From: Patagioenas fasciata
Taxonomy: Eukaryota; Chordata; Aves; Columbiformes; Columbidae
Length of the DNA stretch: 64,000 nt
NCBI RefSeq assembly: GCF_037038585.1
Contig: NC_092525.1
Coordinates: 1,590,969 to 1,654,968, forward strand
Direction of reading: 5' to 3'
A program made the translations under genes and the position numbers. The notes beneath the pieces were generated by a model. The model ran no database searches. It was not told the origin of the DNA and saw nothing but the letters and a program-made list of their open reading frames with translations. Positions 10,080 through 19,200 of this stretch are shown piece by piece (the first letter of the stretch is position 1; each line of letters begins with the position of its first letter).

Positions 10080-11500
10080 AGCTCCCCGAACGCGCTTTCC
10101 CAGAGCCGCGCACATGGCAGACACACTGATAAAAGATAATAGCCCGACATTGCTAAAATGTGTTTTTTTCCTAAAGATGCCTTCTGTCCTAATAAAATAC
10201 ATTGCCTCTCCCTGTGCCCCGTGTCTTGTCTGCAGCAGTAACTCGGCTCGCCCGCAGCTGTGGCAGCTCTGCTGCTGCTACAGGGTCAGTTCCAGCCCTT
10301 ACCCTCGGCTGAGCAGCAGCCGGGCAGGCGCTGCTGCTCTGGGCGCTGCGCATCCTTCAGGAACGGTTCTCAAACGATCCTGTGCAACGATGTCCAGAGC
10401 CAGGACCCCCGCGGCGGGGGACAGGAGCACACGGCCGGGCCCGTCCCGGCTCGGGGCTGTTTCCGCAGTCGCTGTGAGCTGATCCGTGAGCTGGAACCAA
10501 CCTCCCCATGCCCCGGCCCGGCCCTTTGTCCCCGGCTTTCCCAGGGCAGCGCAGCGGGCTGGGTCACACCAACTGTTCTCTGCTGGCACCACCCAGCCGG
10601 GTCACCTGTGTCTGCGGTTGTGGGGACACCCCACGGGCTCCCTGGAAACGGACATCACAGCACTGAGAGGGGGCGTTCAGGAGCCTCTGCGCTTTTGGGT
10701 TGGTTTGTTTGGGGTTTTTTTCCTTTTGTTGTTTTGATCGTTAGCTTCTTGTTGTCGGTTGGTTTGTTTTTAAGCTGTTACTCTATATAGCTCATCCATG
10801 GTGCTTATAGAGCATGGGTAAATCTACCCTGCTTCCTCACAGGAGACAACCATCTCGCTTTACAACAGGTGATTGAATCTGCTATAGAAAAGTTCAACCA
10901 CCTCCTGTACAGCAAAGGATAAAAGAAAGTATGGATTTTTGTTGCATCTAATCCCCAATGCAAGTACCCATTAACAATACATTAGCAGTGGGTTCCTTCA
11001 AATATTCACAGTGAAGGTAGTTCCTGGCACGATTGTATTAGCGTTCTTACTATTTTACGGGAGAAACACAGGGCACAGCTGATTTTGCCCACGTGCAGCG
11101 CAGTGATCACACGGGTGCGGTGAACCGGGTGGAAGGCCCTAGAAAAGGAAAATCAGCCTCCGTGTGCAGGGCCAAAACAGAAATCCTTTTCAAACTGTGC
11201 CATTTTAAAAAGCTACCAGGGGTATAAAGCAGAAAAAAGAGCAGTGAATGTGTATAATGACACAATTAGATGGTTCTCCAGTTCCATGATGTGCTCTTTT
11301 ACTGACAGTGTCTGCTGGAGTGGATACCCTGGACACCAACAAGCGGGTCCTGGTGCTGTGCCCATGGTGATTCATCCACTGTGGCCGTGGGTGTTAGGCC
11401 CTGATACAATAGACACAAAACCTTGGGAGGGAGGTGATCACAGTAGAACGCTTAAAGATAATGAGCTAGCAGACTTGATTTAATCTTTATTTAAAAATAC
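10080..11500. other. Non-coding stretch right of CpG island 3
   Basis: The sequence fades from GC-rich to AT-rich. An AATAAA hexamer near 10190 followed by a GT-rich stretch could be a polyadenylation signal. Open frames of up to 176 codons (10260-10790, plus) are low complexity at their ends and unrecognised. The copy is at 44498-45918. Confidence 0.4.
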
Positions 11501-12459
11501 ACATGGCTGCTGTCTTTTCTACAGTTTAGGTAGGACGGGCTCCAATATCTCTATGAATTACAATACATGACAAAAATTAAAGGGGGAAAGCTCTATTTTT
11601 ACAATGGTAAATACAGTCTAAATCAATTTGGGAAACAGGTAAAGGGGTGTAGCAAATGAGGCACAGACGATCCTGTTTTATCTCAGAAGGCTTTGGCGTA
11701 TTTACAGCTTTAGGCACAGCGTGTCCAATCCCGTATAAAATGCACTGTCCATACCAATTCAGCCTGTCCCCCGATATAAGGACATCAGGATGCCACCCTG
11801 CATTCACCAAGGGACAATCCTGATCTAATGTTCTCTGTGTATTCTACACCAATATCTGTTCGTCAACAAACCTTTTACTGGTTTCAATTTCTTTCCCTGA
11901 TTGTCCTTTTTCAAATACAATGCGTATGTAACATTTTGTATTGTGTAATATGCATTATATAATAGACAATATATGATTTAAAACATATATCTTACTATAT
12001 ATTACATGTAGTGCATTGCTATACTACACATCTCAAGGTATACCCACCCAGACCTGTGCAGCATATTAATATTCTTTACAGTGGCCACCATTAATTACAA
12101 TATTCAATCAGATTCCCCCTGGTAGCTTTCCCCAGGGAGTCAAACGATCCTTTTCCAATGTCACAAAATACAGCCGGGGGGGACTTCTTTCGAATCCCTC
12201 CTGTCCCTTGTCCACTACCTATTTCACAATCACAATAACAAACAATTGGTTAACCGTAAGTATTGGACTATAAAATCACCCAAGACACAAGTAACAACAA
12301 ATCACTAAAGACACAAACAATTATACAATTGCTAAGGCACAAACAGCAAAATCACTAAAGGTACCTTTATCAAATTACTGTTCCCTTGTTTTTCTCTTTT
12401 ATTTATTGTTTTCTCATTTTCCTCTTTAGTTTTTTATTTCTTTTTAATTTACCCAATTT
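11500..12459 (-). other. Probable retrovirus-derived sequence of uncertain identity
   Basis: This lies beyond the leader of the tRNA-Ser-primed retroviral remnant on its downstream (minus-strand) side. It is AT-rich and holds one 77-codon minus frame (11577-11810) that I could not place in gag, pol or env. Its position suggests internal retroviral or captured sequence, but nothing in it proves this. The copy is at 45918-46877. Confidence 0.3.
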
Positions 12460-12669
12460 ACCAAAATGCGCAGACCCAACGCGCTGGTGTTGCCCACGTC
12501 TCGCGCAGGCAGCCTGCAAACAAACCAGACTATGAAAGTGCCTTATCTCATTGATGGGGTTTTACCCACGTCTCGAGCTGGCCCGAGGATCCGTGATCCC
12601 TTCCGGGAATTCCCCGGTGCCGGCACAAGGTCCCAGAGATCCTGGGGTCCACGGGAGGTCAGGCAGATT
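12460..12669 (-). mobile_element. Leader of a second, tRNA-Ser-primed endogenous retrovirus
   Basis: On the minus strand this follows directly after the primer site and contains no open gag start that I can defend. The motif CGAGACGTGGG occurs twice (complement near 12497 and 12568), a small internal duplication. The remainder of the element cannot be recognised with certainty. The copy is at 46878-47087. Confidence 0.55.
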
Positions 12670-12687
12670 ATCCCATCCTCGTCGCCA
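12670..12687 (-). mobile_element. Primer-binding site matching tRNA-Ser(GCU)
   Basis: The minus strand reads TGGCGACGAGGATGGGAT, which is complementary over 18 bases to the 3' end of vertebrate tRNA-Ser(GCU) including CCA, as I recall that tRNA. A primer site directly after an R-U5-like stretch with AATAAA identifies a retroviral 5' end different from the tRNA-Lys element next to it. The copy is at 47088-47105. Confidence 0.72.
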
Positions 12688-12826
12688 GAAAACGATACCG
12701 AAAAGTCGGCAAACAGACTCTCTAACACTGTTTTGAAAGTGTTAAAAAGCAGGCACTTTTATTACGGCGCGCTGGGCACTCGGGGGATCGCTCCTCTAAT
12801 CCAGCGTGCGTTCCGCTTTCCTCTGG
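12688..12826 (-). mobile_element. R-U5-like LTR fragment fused to integrase remnant
   Basis: On the minus strand this runs from the break in the integrase reading frame to the tRNA-Ser primer site. It contains a polyadenylation hexamer (AATAAA on the minus strand, within the complement of ttttattacgg near 12757-12767). Only about 140 bases are present, too short for a full LTR, so the U3 part is missing and the fragment abuts pol of another retrovirus. The copy is at 47106-47244. Confidence 0.5.
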
Positions 12827-14620
12827 TTTTACATATCCTGGAACTCCTGAAACAGCAAAACACGCCAACCACTGTTTACAGACGTCCCGTGCTCTTTCAC
12901 CAGTGCGTGCAGCCGCAACGAGAAATCTGGAATGAGCGTCTACAGAAACACATACGTATTTACCCACTTCAGAACAACGCGTTACATCAGCTGGCCGTAA
13001 TGTCAGTAATCCCTCCTGGATTAACACCCTCTTTGGATGGCACCGGTGCTGACTGTTGGCAATCAGGGCAGGACATAAGAACGCTCCTGGCCTGATCCGT
13101 TGTAATTTGAAATTGTCGTTTTAACGACTTTGCATTCTGGTGAAAGAGTTTATGTGATAATTTACCTTGCTCCAAGGCTTTAGGCACAGTAAGCGGCACA
13201 GCTCGTGCATCGGCCCTCCTATTGCCTTCCACAAGAGGTCCTGGAAGGGCAGCGCGAGAGCGGATGTGCGCTGCATAAAAACCATGACGTCTATGATTTA
13301 TTAGGAACCATAGCATTCTCAATTCAGCCATCAAAAGAGGATTATCCTCTTCCTTCAGAAAAGAAGCTTCCAGGCGGTTAAGTATGCCAGCTGCATAATA
13401 TGAGTCAGTTACAACATTCAAAGGCTCATTACAGAACACTCAAAAGCGATCCTAACAGCTGTCAGCTCAAGAACTTGTTTGACCCTTGGTCTCCTTTTTC
13501 TACCTTGTGTTTGGAACACTGGGTATCTGAGTTTAGCCACATAATTACAACTTTACGTGAGCGACCAAAGGCATCAGTAAATACAGTCTTGTCACTTACT
13601 GGTCGTTGCTGACAGCAGCATTTGCCCTACAACGGTAAATTACCAATTTCAGCCCACAGTTTATGTTGGGGGTAATAAACTGATATGTTCCCTGCATATG
13701 TTGCCAATGCAATCTGGAAATTCACATCTTCAGTTAATTACCATTGCAAATTCTCCTTTGTTGTAGGAATAAATATACATTCAAAGTCTGTCCCATACAT
13801 AGCACATAAACATTCTCTGCCTTTAATTATTGGGTTTGCATACATTTCTTTTATTATCCAAACTGTTTTCATTGGTGTGTGAGCTAGAAAAACCCATTCC
13901 AACTCTTAAAGAATCACTTAATGACTTGTCCCATTGAAACGGTACTGCAAACGGTTGGACGGTATTGGCTATGAGTGCCAGCCAAACTGGCAGCTGCAAA
14001 TTGCGTCCCCATCCCTATTTTTGTTCAACAGCATCGAATACTTTCTATATGGCCTGCTGAGCTTTGTCATCCAATACCTGAGTAGACAATAAATTCAGGT
14101 CTCCTTTCAAAAGTGTAAAAAGTAGACACAGTTCCTCTGTGGCAATGCCCAAAATAGGTCGGAGCCAATTTATGGCTCCTAGCAATTTTGTAAGTCATTT
14201 AAGGTCATGATATTATGGAATTTAAGAGGTACTGGCTAAGGAATGATTTCTTGTTCTGTTATTTGCCACCCCAAATATTTCCATGGAGCAGTTTTCTGAA
14301 TTTTTTCTTGTGCAATTTGTAATCTAGCCTTTTGTATAGCGTTACATAGGACTTGCATTACTTGTTGTAGTTCCTGCTCTTATAACATGACAAGCAAGAT
14401 ATCATCCATATAACGACAGATACAAGCTGAGGGGTACAGCTTCCTCACAGGTTGTACAGCTGCTGCAACTACTGTCTTGCAAATGGTTGGACTATTTCTC
14501 ATCCCTTGTGGTGATACCACCCAATGCTATCTCTTCATAGGCTCCTCTTGATTAAGTGAAGGAACACAAAATGCAAATCTGGGGGCATCCTCAGGATGTA
14601 GCAAGGTGGCACAGGTGTCC
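12827..14620 (-). pseudogene. pol: Broken retroviral pol: reverse transcriptase, RNase H, truncated integrase
   Basis: Read on the minus strand from 14620 downward. The reverse transcriptase shows an SPQGM box, an NSPTIC stretch and the catalytic YMDD (complement of 14401-14412), followed by a YLGWQI-type segment. RNase H shows TDSYYA and an LPGPLVEGNRRAD stretch in the frame 12987-13439. The integrase zinc finger keeps its HHCC pattern (HKLFH, later CPDC), and the core keeps its first acidic residue (VSVDAHS). The core stops at about 12827, before the second catalytic Asp, where LTR-like sequence of another element begins. Many stops and frame changes lie between 13.4 and 14.4 kb, so this cannot be functional. 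The family is class II, betaretrovirus-like. The identical copy is listed separately. Confidence 0.88.
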
Positions 14621-14759
14621 ATGCCATAATTTTGATTTCACCTTGATAATCAGAGTCAATTACTCCAGGTAAAACAAACAAACCCAATTTGGTAGTAGAT
14701 GATCAACCTATTAACAAAGCATGCACACTAGGCACTAAAGGCCCCCACACTCCTCTGGG

Positions 14760-14880
14760 AATAAGCAATACCACAGCAGTAATTAATTATCATCACTGAC
14801 GGGCTGGCAGCCAAGTCCAGCCCTGCACTTCCAGCTGTTCCAGGGAAGAGATCTCGGGTCATGAGTTTAGACTTGAATTT
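14760..14880 (-). pseudogene. Retroviral dUTPase fragment (pro region)
   Basis: Between the Gag nucleocapsid and reverse transcriptase, the minus strand encodes a GTAGSAGLDLAA stretch (complement of about 14806-14841). This is the conserved dUTPase motif found upstream of or within pro in betaretroviruses. It is preceded by an in-frame stop and followed by disrupted frames. Its position between gag and pol supports a class II assignment. The copy is at 49178-49298. Confidence 0.7.
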
Positions 14881-16465
14881 ATTTGATGGGGGTGGGGGAA
14901 GTCCTGTCCCCCACCTCCTGGGAAGGGTTAATTGGCTCCCCCTTTACATTAATCCTTGAATGATGTTCACTCACACAGTGCTTGCCCTTTCCCCATTTTG
15001 GACGATCTCTAGGAGGTACAGCCTTCGAAGTCTGGCGTGCATACTTTGTGTAATCTTTCTTTACACGACCCAGTGTCCCACAACAAAAACAATTCGATTT
15101 CAGTTCTGTTCCCAATACTTGTAACTGTGCTGCTAAAGCAGCAGCTAGAGAGCTGGTATAATGTTCAGTTGACTTATGTTTTGACACACTCTCATATCTG
15201 CTATAGTACACCTTTCCCTATTCCCCAAATCCTGCAACACACGCTGACAATCAGCATTAGCATTCTCAAAAGCCAATTATTTTAGTAACAACTCATGCGC
15301 TGTGTCATTATCAATTTGTCTCTCCAAAGCAGTTTGCAAGCGGTCTAAAAACAGCGCATAAGGTTCCTGTGATCCTTGCAAGATTTTTGAAAAGGACGTA
15401 TTGGCATCTCTCCCAACCTCCAGTAACTTCCGAACCACTTTCATTGCTAGTTTTGCTATTACACCACATATATATCTCTCTGGGTTACGCAACTTGATTA
15501 TCTGGCAAAGCGTGGGCACATTCCCCAGCTAAAGGACTGCAATCAATCCATCTCATCCGATATGCATTATCAACGGTCTCTATAGTACAGTTCTCCCAAA
15601 AATCAGATAACTACTAGTCAATATACTGTATGGTTAAGATCATTTTCAACAAAGAACGCCAGTCATGTGGAGTAAGTTCGTAAGAGGAGCTTAATGCTTC
15701 AAAAATGTATAACAAATGATAAAGTAACCCCATTTTCTTTAGCTAATGTTGGTAATTCCTTTACAACATCATATGGTAGCTGCTGAAAGCCTGGAGATTG
15801 CTGTTCACAACAGATCACTGGGCATGCCGTAACCACTTTCGAGTCTCCTGTTTTCAAAGCCTCTTCTCTACATTTATCCCACATGGTTTAATTAGTGCGC
15901 ACTTTCAGTTGCAAAGTAACATCCGGGGGGAATAAATCAGGCTCTTACTCTGGGTCCGTCGGGCCAGGATCAAGGGGCTTGTCAGGCGACTCCCACAAAC
16001 CATCATTTGCCAAAAGTGTTCACTGTAGTGTACATGCAGGGGCTTTGTTATCAGCCAATCCTTTATCCACTACTACATCTGTGGTCAGTGCATTTTTGCC
16101 TAATCTATCTACAGGATCCCCCTCCTTCCCTGGCAAGGGAGGAGCAGAAGGTTCACAATTAGTTGCAACCCGCGCAACTACTTCCTTCTGAGTCGCTATT
16201 AAAGCAGACATAATTTTTGCCCAAGTAGATAAATATTCACAAGCAGCTTTATCTCCAGTTGCTGCCTGTTCATATAATTCTCGTTCAACTTTCTGCCATG
16301 CCTCCAACTAAAATGTTCCAGTTGTAGGAAAGTCCAGCACATGATCAGCAAGCCTTTCTTATAAAGTCATTAATCGGACTACTGGTACATTGTGATTTTG
16401 CTTTCTTAATAAAAGTTGAAGGACATCTAGGGTTTGTTTGGTTCAAGGGATAACTTCCCTCCTAT
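14879..16465 (-). pseudogene. gag: Broken retroviral gag: matrix, capsid, nucleocapsid
   Basis: Read on the minus strand. The expected start codon is ATA instead of ATG (complement of 16463-16465) and is followed by a GGKLSL stretch. The related plus-strand remnant at 25302 keeps ATG there. Matrix-like pieces lie at 16020-16307 and 15699-15884. Capsid is at 15277-15519 and carries the major homology region (QGSQEPYALFLDRLQ). Nucleocapsid is at 14879-15211 with two decayed zinc knuckles: CFCCGTLG has lost the His and last Cys, and WGKGKH has lost three Cys. Stops and frameshifts separate the pieces, so the gene is dead. The copy is at 49297-50883. Confidence 0.87.
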
Positions 16466-16597
16466 GGTTCCAAATTGCTCATCTTTTCTTGCTGATGGGT
16501 GCACGCTGTGGTTTCTGTTTCCTGGCTCTGTTTCCCTGTCCTTGTTCAATTGGGCTTTGCCACCAGAACGGCTGCTGCCTTTACAGCCGCACTCAAA

Positions 16598-16615
16598 GTC
16601 CCTGTTCGGGTGCCA
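16598..16615 (-). mobile_element. Primer-binding site, tRNA-Lys type
   Basis: The minus strand reads TGGCACCCGAACAGGGAC, one base different from the complement of the tRNA-Lys3 3' end (TGGCGCCCGAACAGGGAC). It lies two bases inside the LTR end. tRNA-Lys priming is usual for betaretrovirus-like elements. The copy is at 51016-51033. Confidence 0.85.
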
Positions 16616-16617
16616 TT

Positions 16618-16962
16618 TGTAGTGAATGTGGCACCGACTCTCTTTTAAGGTGAGACAAGAGACATTTGTTACAAACTCAGGTTTGCATTTATACTCGCTA
16701 TGATGCTTGCTCAAGCATTTGCTGATTTGGTAAGTTCGTCATAACATAAGTGATATATTGGTACTGCCATAAAAGCATCGTTGTCTATACCACAAGCTAC
16801 CCCCGTCATCCCCCTTGATGTATCATTCCTGTACCAATCCCTCTGTCCTCGATGTATCACGTAGCATACAGTACATGCTTCTTGTGTTATTCCACTAATG
16901 ATTGTTCTCACGCTGTCAACTCTCACAGTTTCTCATAGGCCCAATGTCAGAATACTGCCACA
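16618..16962 (-). mobile_element. 5' LTR of the minus-strand class II retrovirus
   Basis: On the minus strand this 345-base element starts TGTGGCAG (at 16962) and ends CTACA (at 16618), just before the tRNA-Lys site. It aligns along its length with the plus-strand LTR at 24802-25157, including a shared GAGTATAAA TATA box. The flanking ATCACC (16963-16968) belongs to the 44-bp pyrimidine repeat, so the virus inserted into that satellite. The matching 3' LTR is not present in the unit. The copy is at 51036-51380. Confidence 0.82.
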
Positions 16963-17120
16963 ATCACCTTTCTCCTTCCTTGAGCTCTCCTGACCTGCGG
17001 TTCCACCACTGTTGTCTTCTTTCTTGATCCCTCTTGACTCACAGGTGCCCTCCAATCCTCTTTCTCGATCACTCTTCCTCACAGGTTCGCCTCCTTCCTT
17101 ACTTTTCCTTTGCACGCTGC
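16963..17120 (+). repeat. 44-bp pyrimidine-rich repeats, block 1
   Basis: Tandem ~44-base units each end in a TTTCTTGATCCCTCTTGACTCACAG-like string: a pyrimidine tract, a TTGAC/CTGAC word and CAG. Related blocks occur near 23.15, 23.89, 24.74 and 25.79 kb. The minus-strand retroviral LTR interrupts this block on its left. Confidence 0.7.
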
Positions 17121-18290
17121 TCCACCTGAAGAGAAACACACAGAGGACTGAGCTACATCAGCCCCAGGGCACTACAGTCAGACGGGGGCTGAATCTGGGG
17201 GCTGACACCTCCCCACACCCCACAGCGTGCCCGCCTTGCCTTGGCCCCGGCCCCTCACACAGCCCTTCCCCTCAGCTCTGCCCCTCCGCTGCAGCACAGC
17301 TTCCGCACATGCCCTGCTCAGGCTGGACCCCAGTTTCATGGGTTAGAGATATCATAGCTCAGTACAAATCCCCACGGTCCTCACCTGCTGTTTGGTGCTT
17401 GTGGAGGGTCACACTCCCTGTGCCCCAGGACACTGGCCCTGCCCGGCCCTGCGGGAGTGTCTGGAGCTGCCGCTGGCTGGTTCTCCAGCTTTAGGGTCAC
17501 CCGCAGAAGCCCGCTCTCCTCAGCTCTGCACACCCATCCAGTTGCGCCGCCCAGGCAAAGTCAGCTTCACCCTCTGCTCTACACCTCACCTGCAAACAAC
17601 CAACTTTCAACTGACAACTGTCCAAAACCCACCGACAAACTCTCCAAATCTCAGCCTTTCGCTTGCAACTGCTGCCTCTAGTGCATCTCACAGACAAGCC
17701 TTCAAAATCCCCTCATCCTGCAATAATACTCCAGCACTGATCACCTGCGGGAACAACTACCACAATACCAGGCAAACACCAACCAGTTCTGGCACGGAAA
17801 TATCACTTTCTCCTCAAGATTCCACCCTACACCAACTGCTGACAAACACACGCTGTCCTCACCAAAGCCAAACGCTGCAACAACCAGCGACAACTCAAAT
17901 TTGCGTGGGCGGTGCAAAATTGCAGGGGTGAGCTAACGCAGAGCTGGGCTTGAAAGCTGCAGAGTGTGCACCCTGTGCTATAACGTGGCGAGCTACTGCC
18001 ATTCTGCCTTCTCCCTGGGAGAAGCGCGTGAGCAGAGGCTGCTTCAAGGCACGATGGGAACGGTTTGGTTCTCCGGGTCTCTCAGGGCGAGAGCGATAAA
18101 TGTGATCTGTGGCGTGGCGCAGGAACTTCCCGTACACTTGCTCCTCCATTCGGTCTCGGGTGCTGCAAGAGAGGGAGCGAGAGATTCAGGGCAAGATTGA
18201 CAACCTCGGCGTCCCCGTCCCAGCCACGGGTCACCCAAACCTGCAGACATCCCGGGAGGCCCCCTAAGATTTACACTCCCCTATGCCCCA
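17120..18290. repeat. Segment paralogous to 25.84-26.9 kb (crossover partner)
   Basis: Most of this stretch is repeated at about 25.84-26.9 kb. It is nearly identical from about 17.35 to 17.94 kb and about 85-90% similar by eye after that. The paired direct repeats flank the 57-bp satellite array and define the 8.65 kb subunit. I see no gene. Plus frames of 160 and 179 codons (17012-17494, 17392-17931) are Pro/Ser/Thr-rich and unrecognised. Confidence 0.75.
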
Positions 18291-19200
18291 CCCTTGAAGC
18301 CTGGACATCGCCAGAACCATAGAGCAAGTATTTCTTGAGGAGGCACCCAAAGGGTCCGTGTTCTCTTTCAGGCAGATGCTAGCGCAAGATTGCAAATCAT
18401 CTCACAGCTACCAGGAAGGTAAAAAATAACGTCTTGAAATGGGAAAGGAACAGGTATTGTTTCTCTTCATCACCTCCCTCATTGCCACGTTATCAAGGTC
18501 TCCCGCAATGTTCCACAGGAAACTTGAAGCTTGGAATTCCTGGTATTCTGAACCTGGGCAAGAAAGGAAGAAAAGCATGAGACTGATCATAAAGAGGGTG
18601 GCTGCTCGTAACATGGAAAGAGCAGTAACAAGGTAAAAAGATATCACTTTTCCTTAGAGAGCTCTCAAAGCTGCCTGTTAAGGACAAGAAAAACAAACTT
18701 GTGACGGACCATTACTTAAAATCCAAGGCCCAGGAAGCGATCTAATGTACATTGAAACGCGGGCCACGAGACAGTGGAAGTGCCACGAGCTGAGACTGAA
18801 GGGACAGAGGATGAATTTCCAAAGAAGTTTAGGTTTCGATGTCAAAACGGAAAATTCTACGTCATTAAAATATAATGCAAAAGTCAGTGTAAAATCAAGT
18901 AAGGCAACGACTCCAAATGAACTCCCAGGCGCTTCAGTCACTCAGCAGATCAAAAATGCGGATCATTTCTCACCTGCCCACCTCCCAAACCCCAGCCTAT
19001 GTCCCCTGCTTCCAGCTTACCTGAGCCCAGATTAAAGGAGGATTTCAGAGGCCATGCCAAGTTCTGCTGCTCCTCGTTCGGGTTGCCAGTCTTCCTCCTC
19101 GCTCTGGAATTGCAGGTCAACCGCCTTCCTGTTCTTCTTTGATTGACGCTGAGCTGCCGCGTTACCCGCTGCCGTCTGAGCGGATCTCGGGGAGCCTCTG
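18290..19200. other. Unique DNA at the start of the subunit
   Basis: I recognise no gene, RNA or mobile element here. Open frames do not exceed 96 codons. The stretch is repeated at 52708-53618 and 61354-62264 with very few changes, for example ctcagCag at about 18945 versus ctcagGag in both other copies. Confidence 0.5.

Larger units (their letters stand above)
8430..10080. promoter_or_regulatory. CpG island 3 (largest)
   Basis: About 1.6 kb of CpG-dense sequence is bounded by two co-oriented CTCF-like sites (8544-8579 and 9975-10010), with a repeated CCAAT-box region between them. The 349-codon plus frame 8439-9488 and the 260-codon minus frame 8422-9204 overlap each other, are low complexity, run through the promoter motifs and show no domain, so they are not called as genes. 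This is the strongest promoter candidate in the unit, probably bidirectional. The copy is at 42848-44498. Confidence 0.65.

Noticed and set aside
11577-11810. 77-codon minus frame as a retroviral env piece
   Set aside because: Position would fit, but I see no Env landmark such as a fusion peptide, immunosuppressive stretch or membrane segment.
12670-12687. tRNA-Ser gene or tRNA-derived SINE
   Set aside because: Only the last 18 bases are complementary to the tRNA, and an R-U5-like stretch with AATAAA lies directly upstream, so a retroviral primer site fits better.
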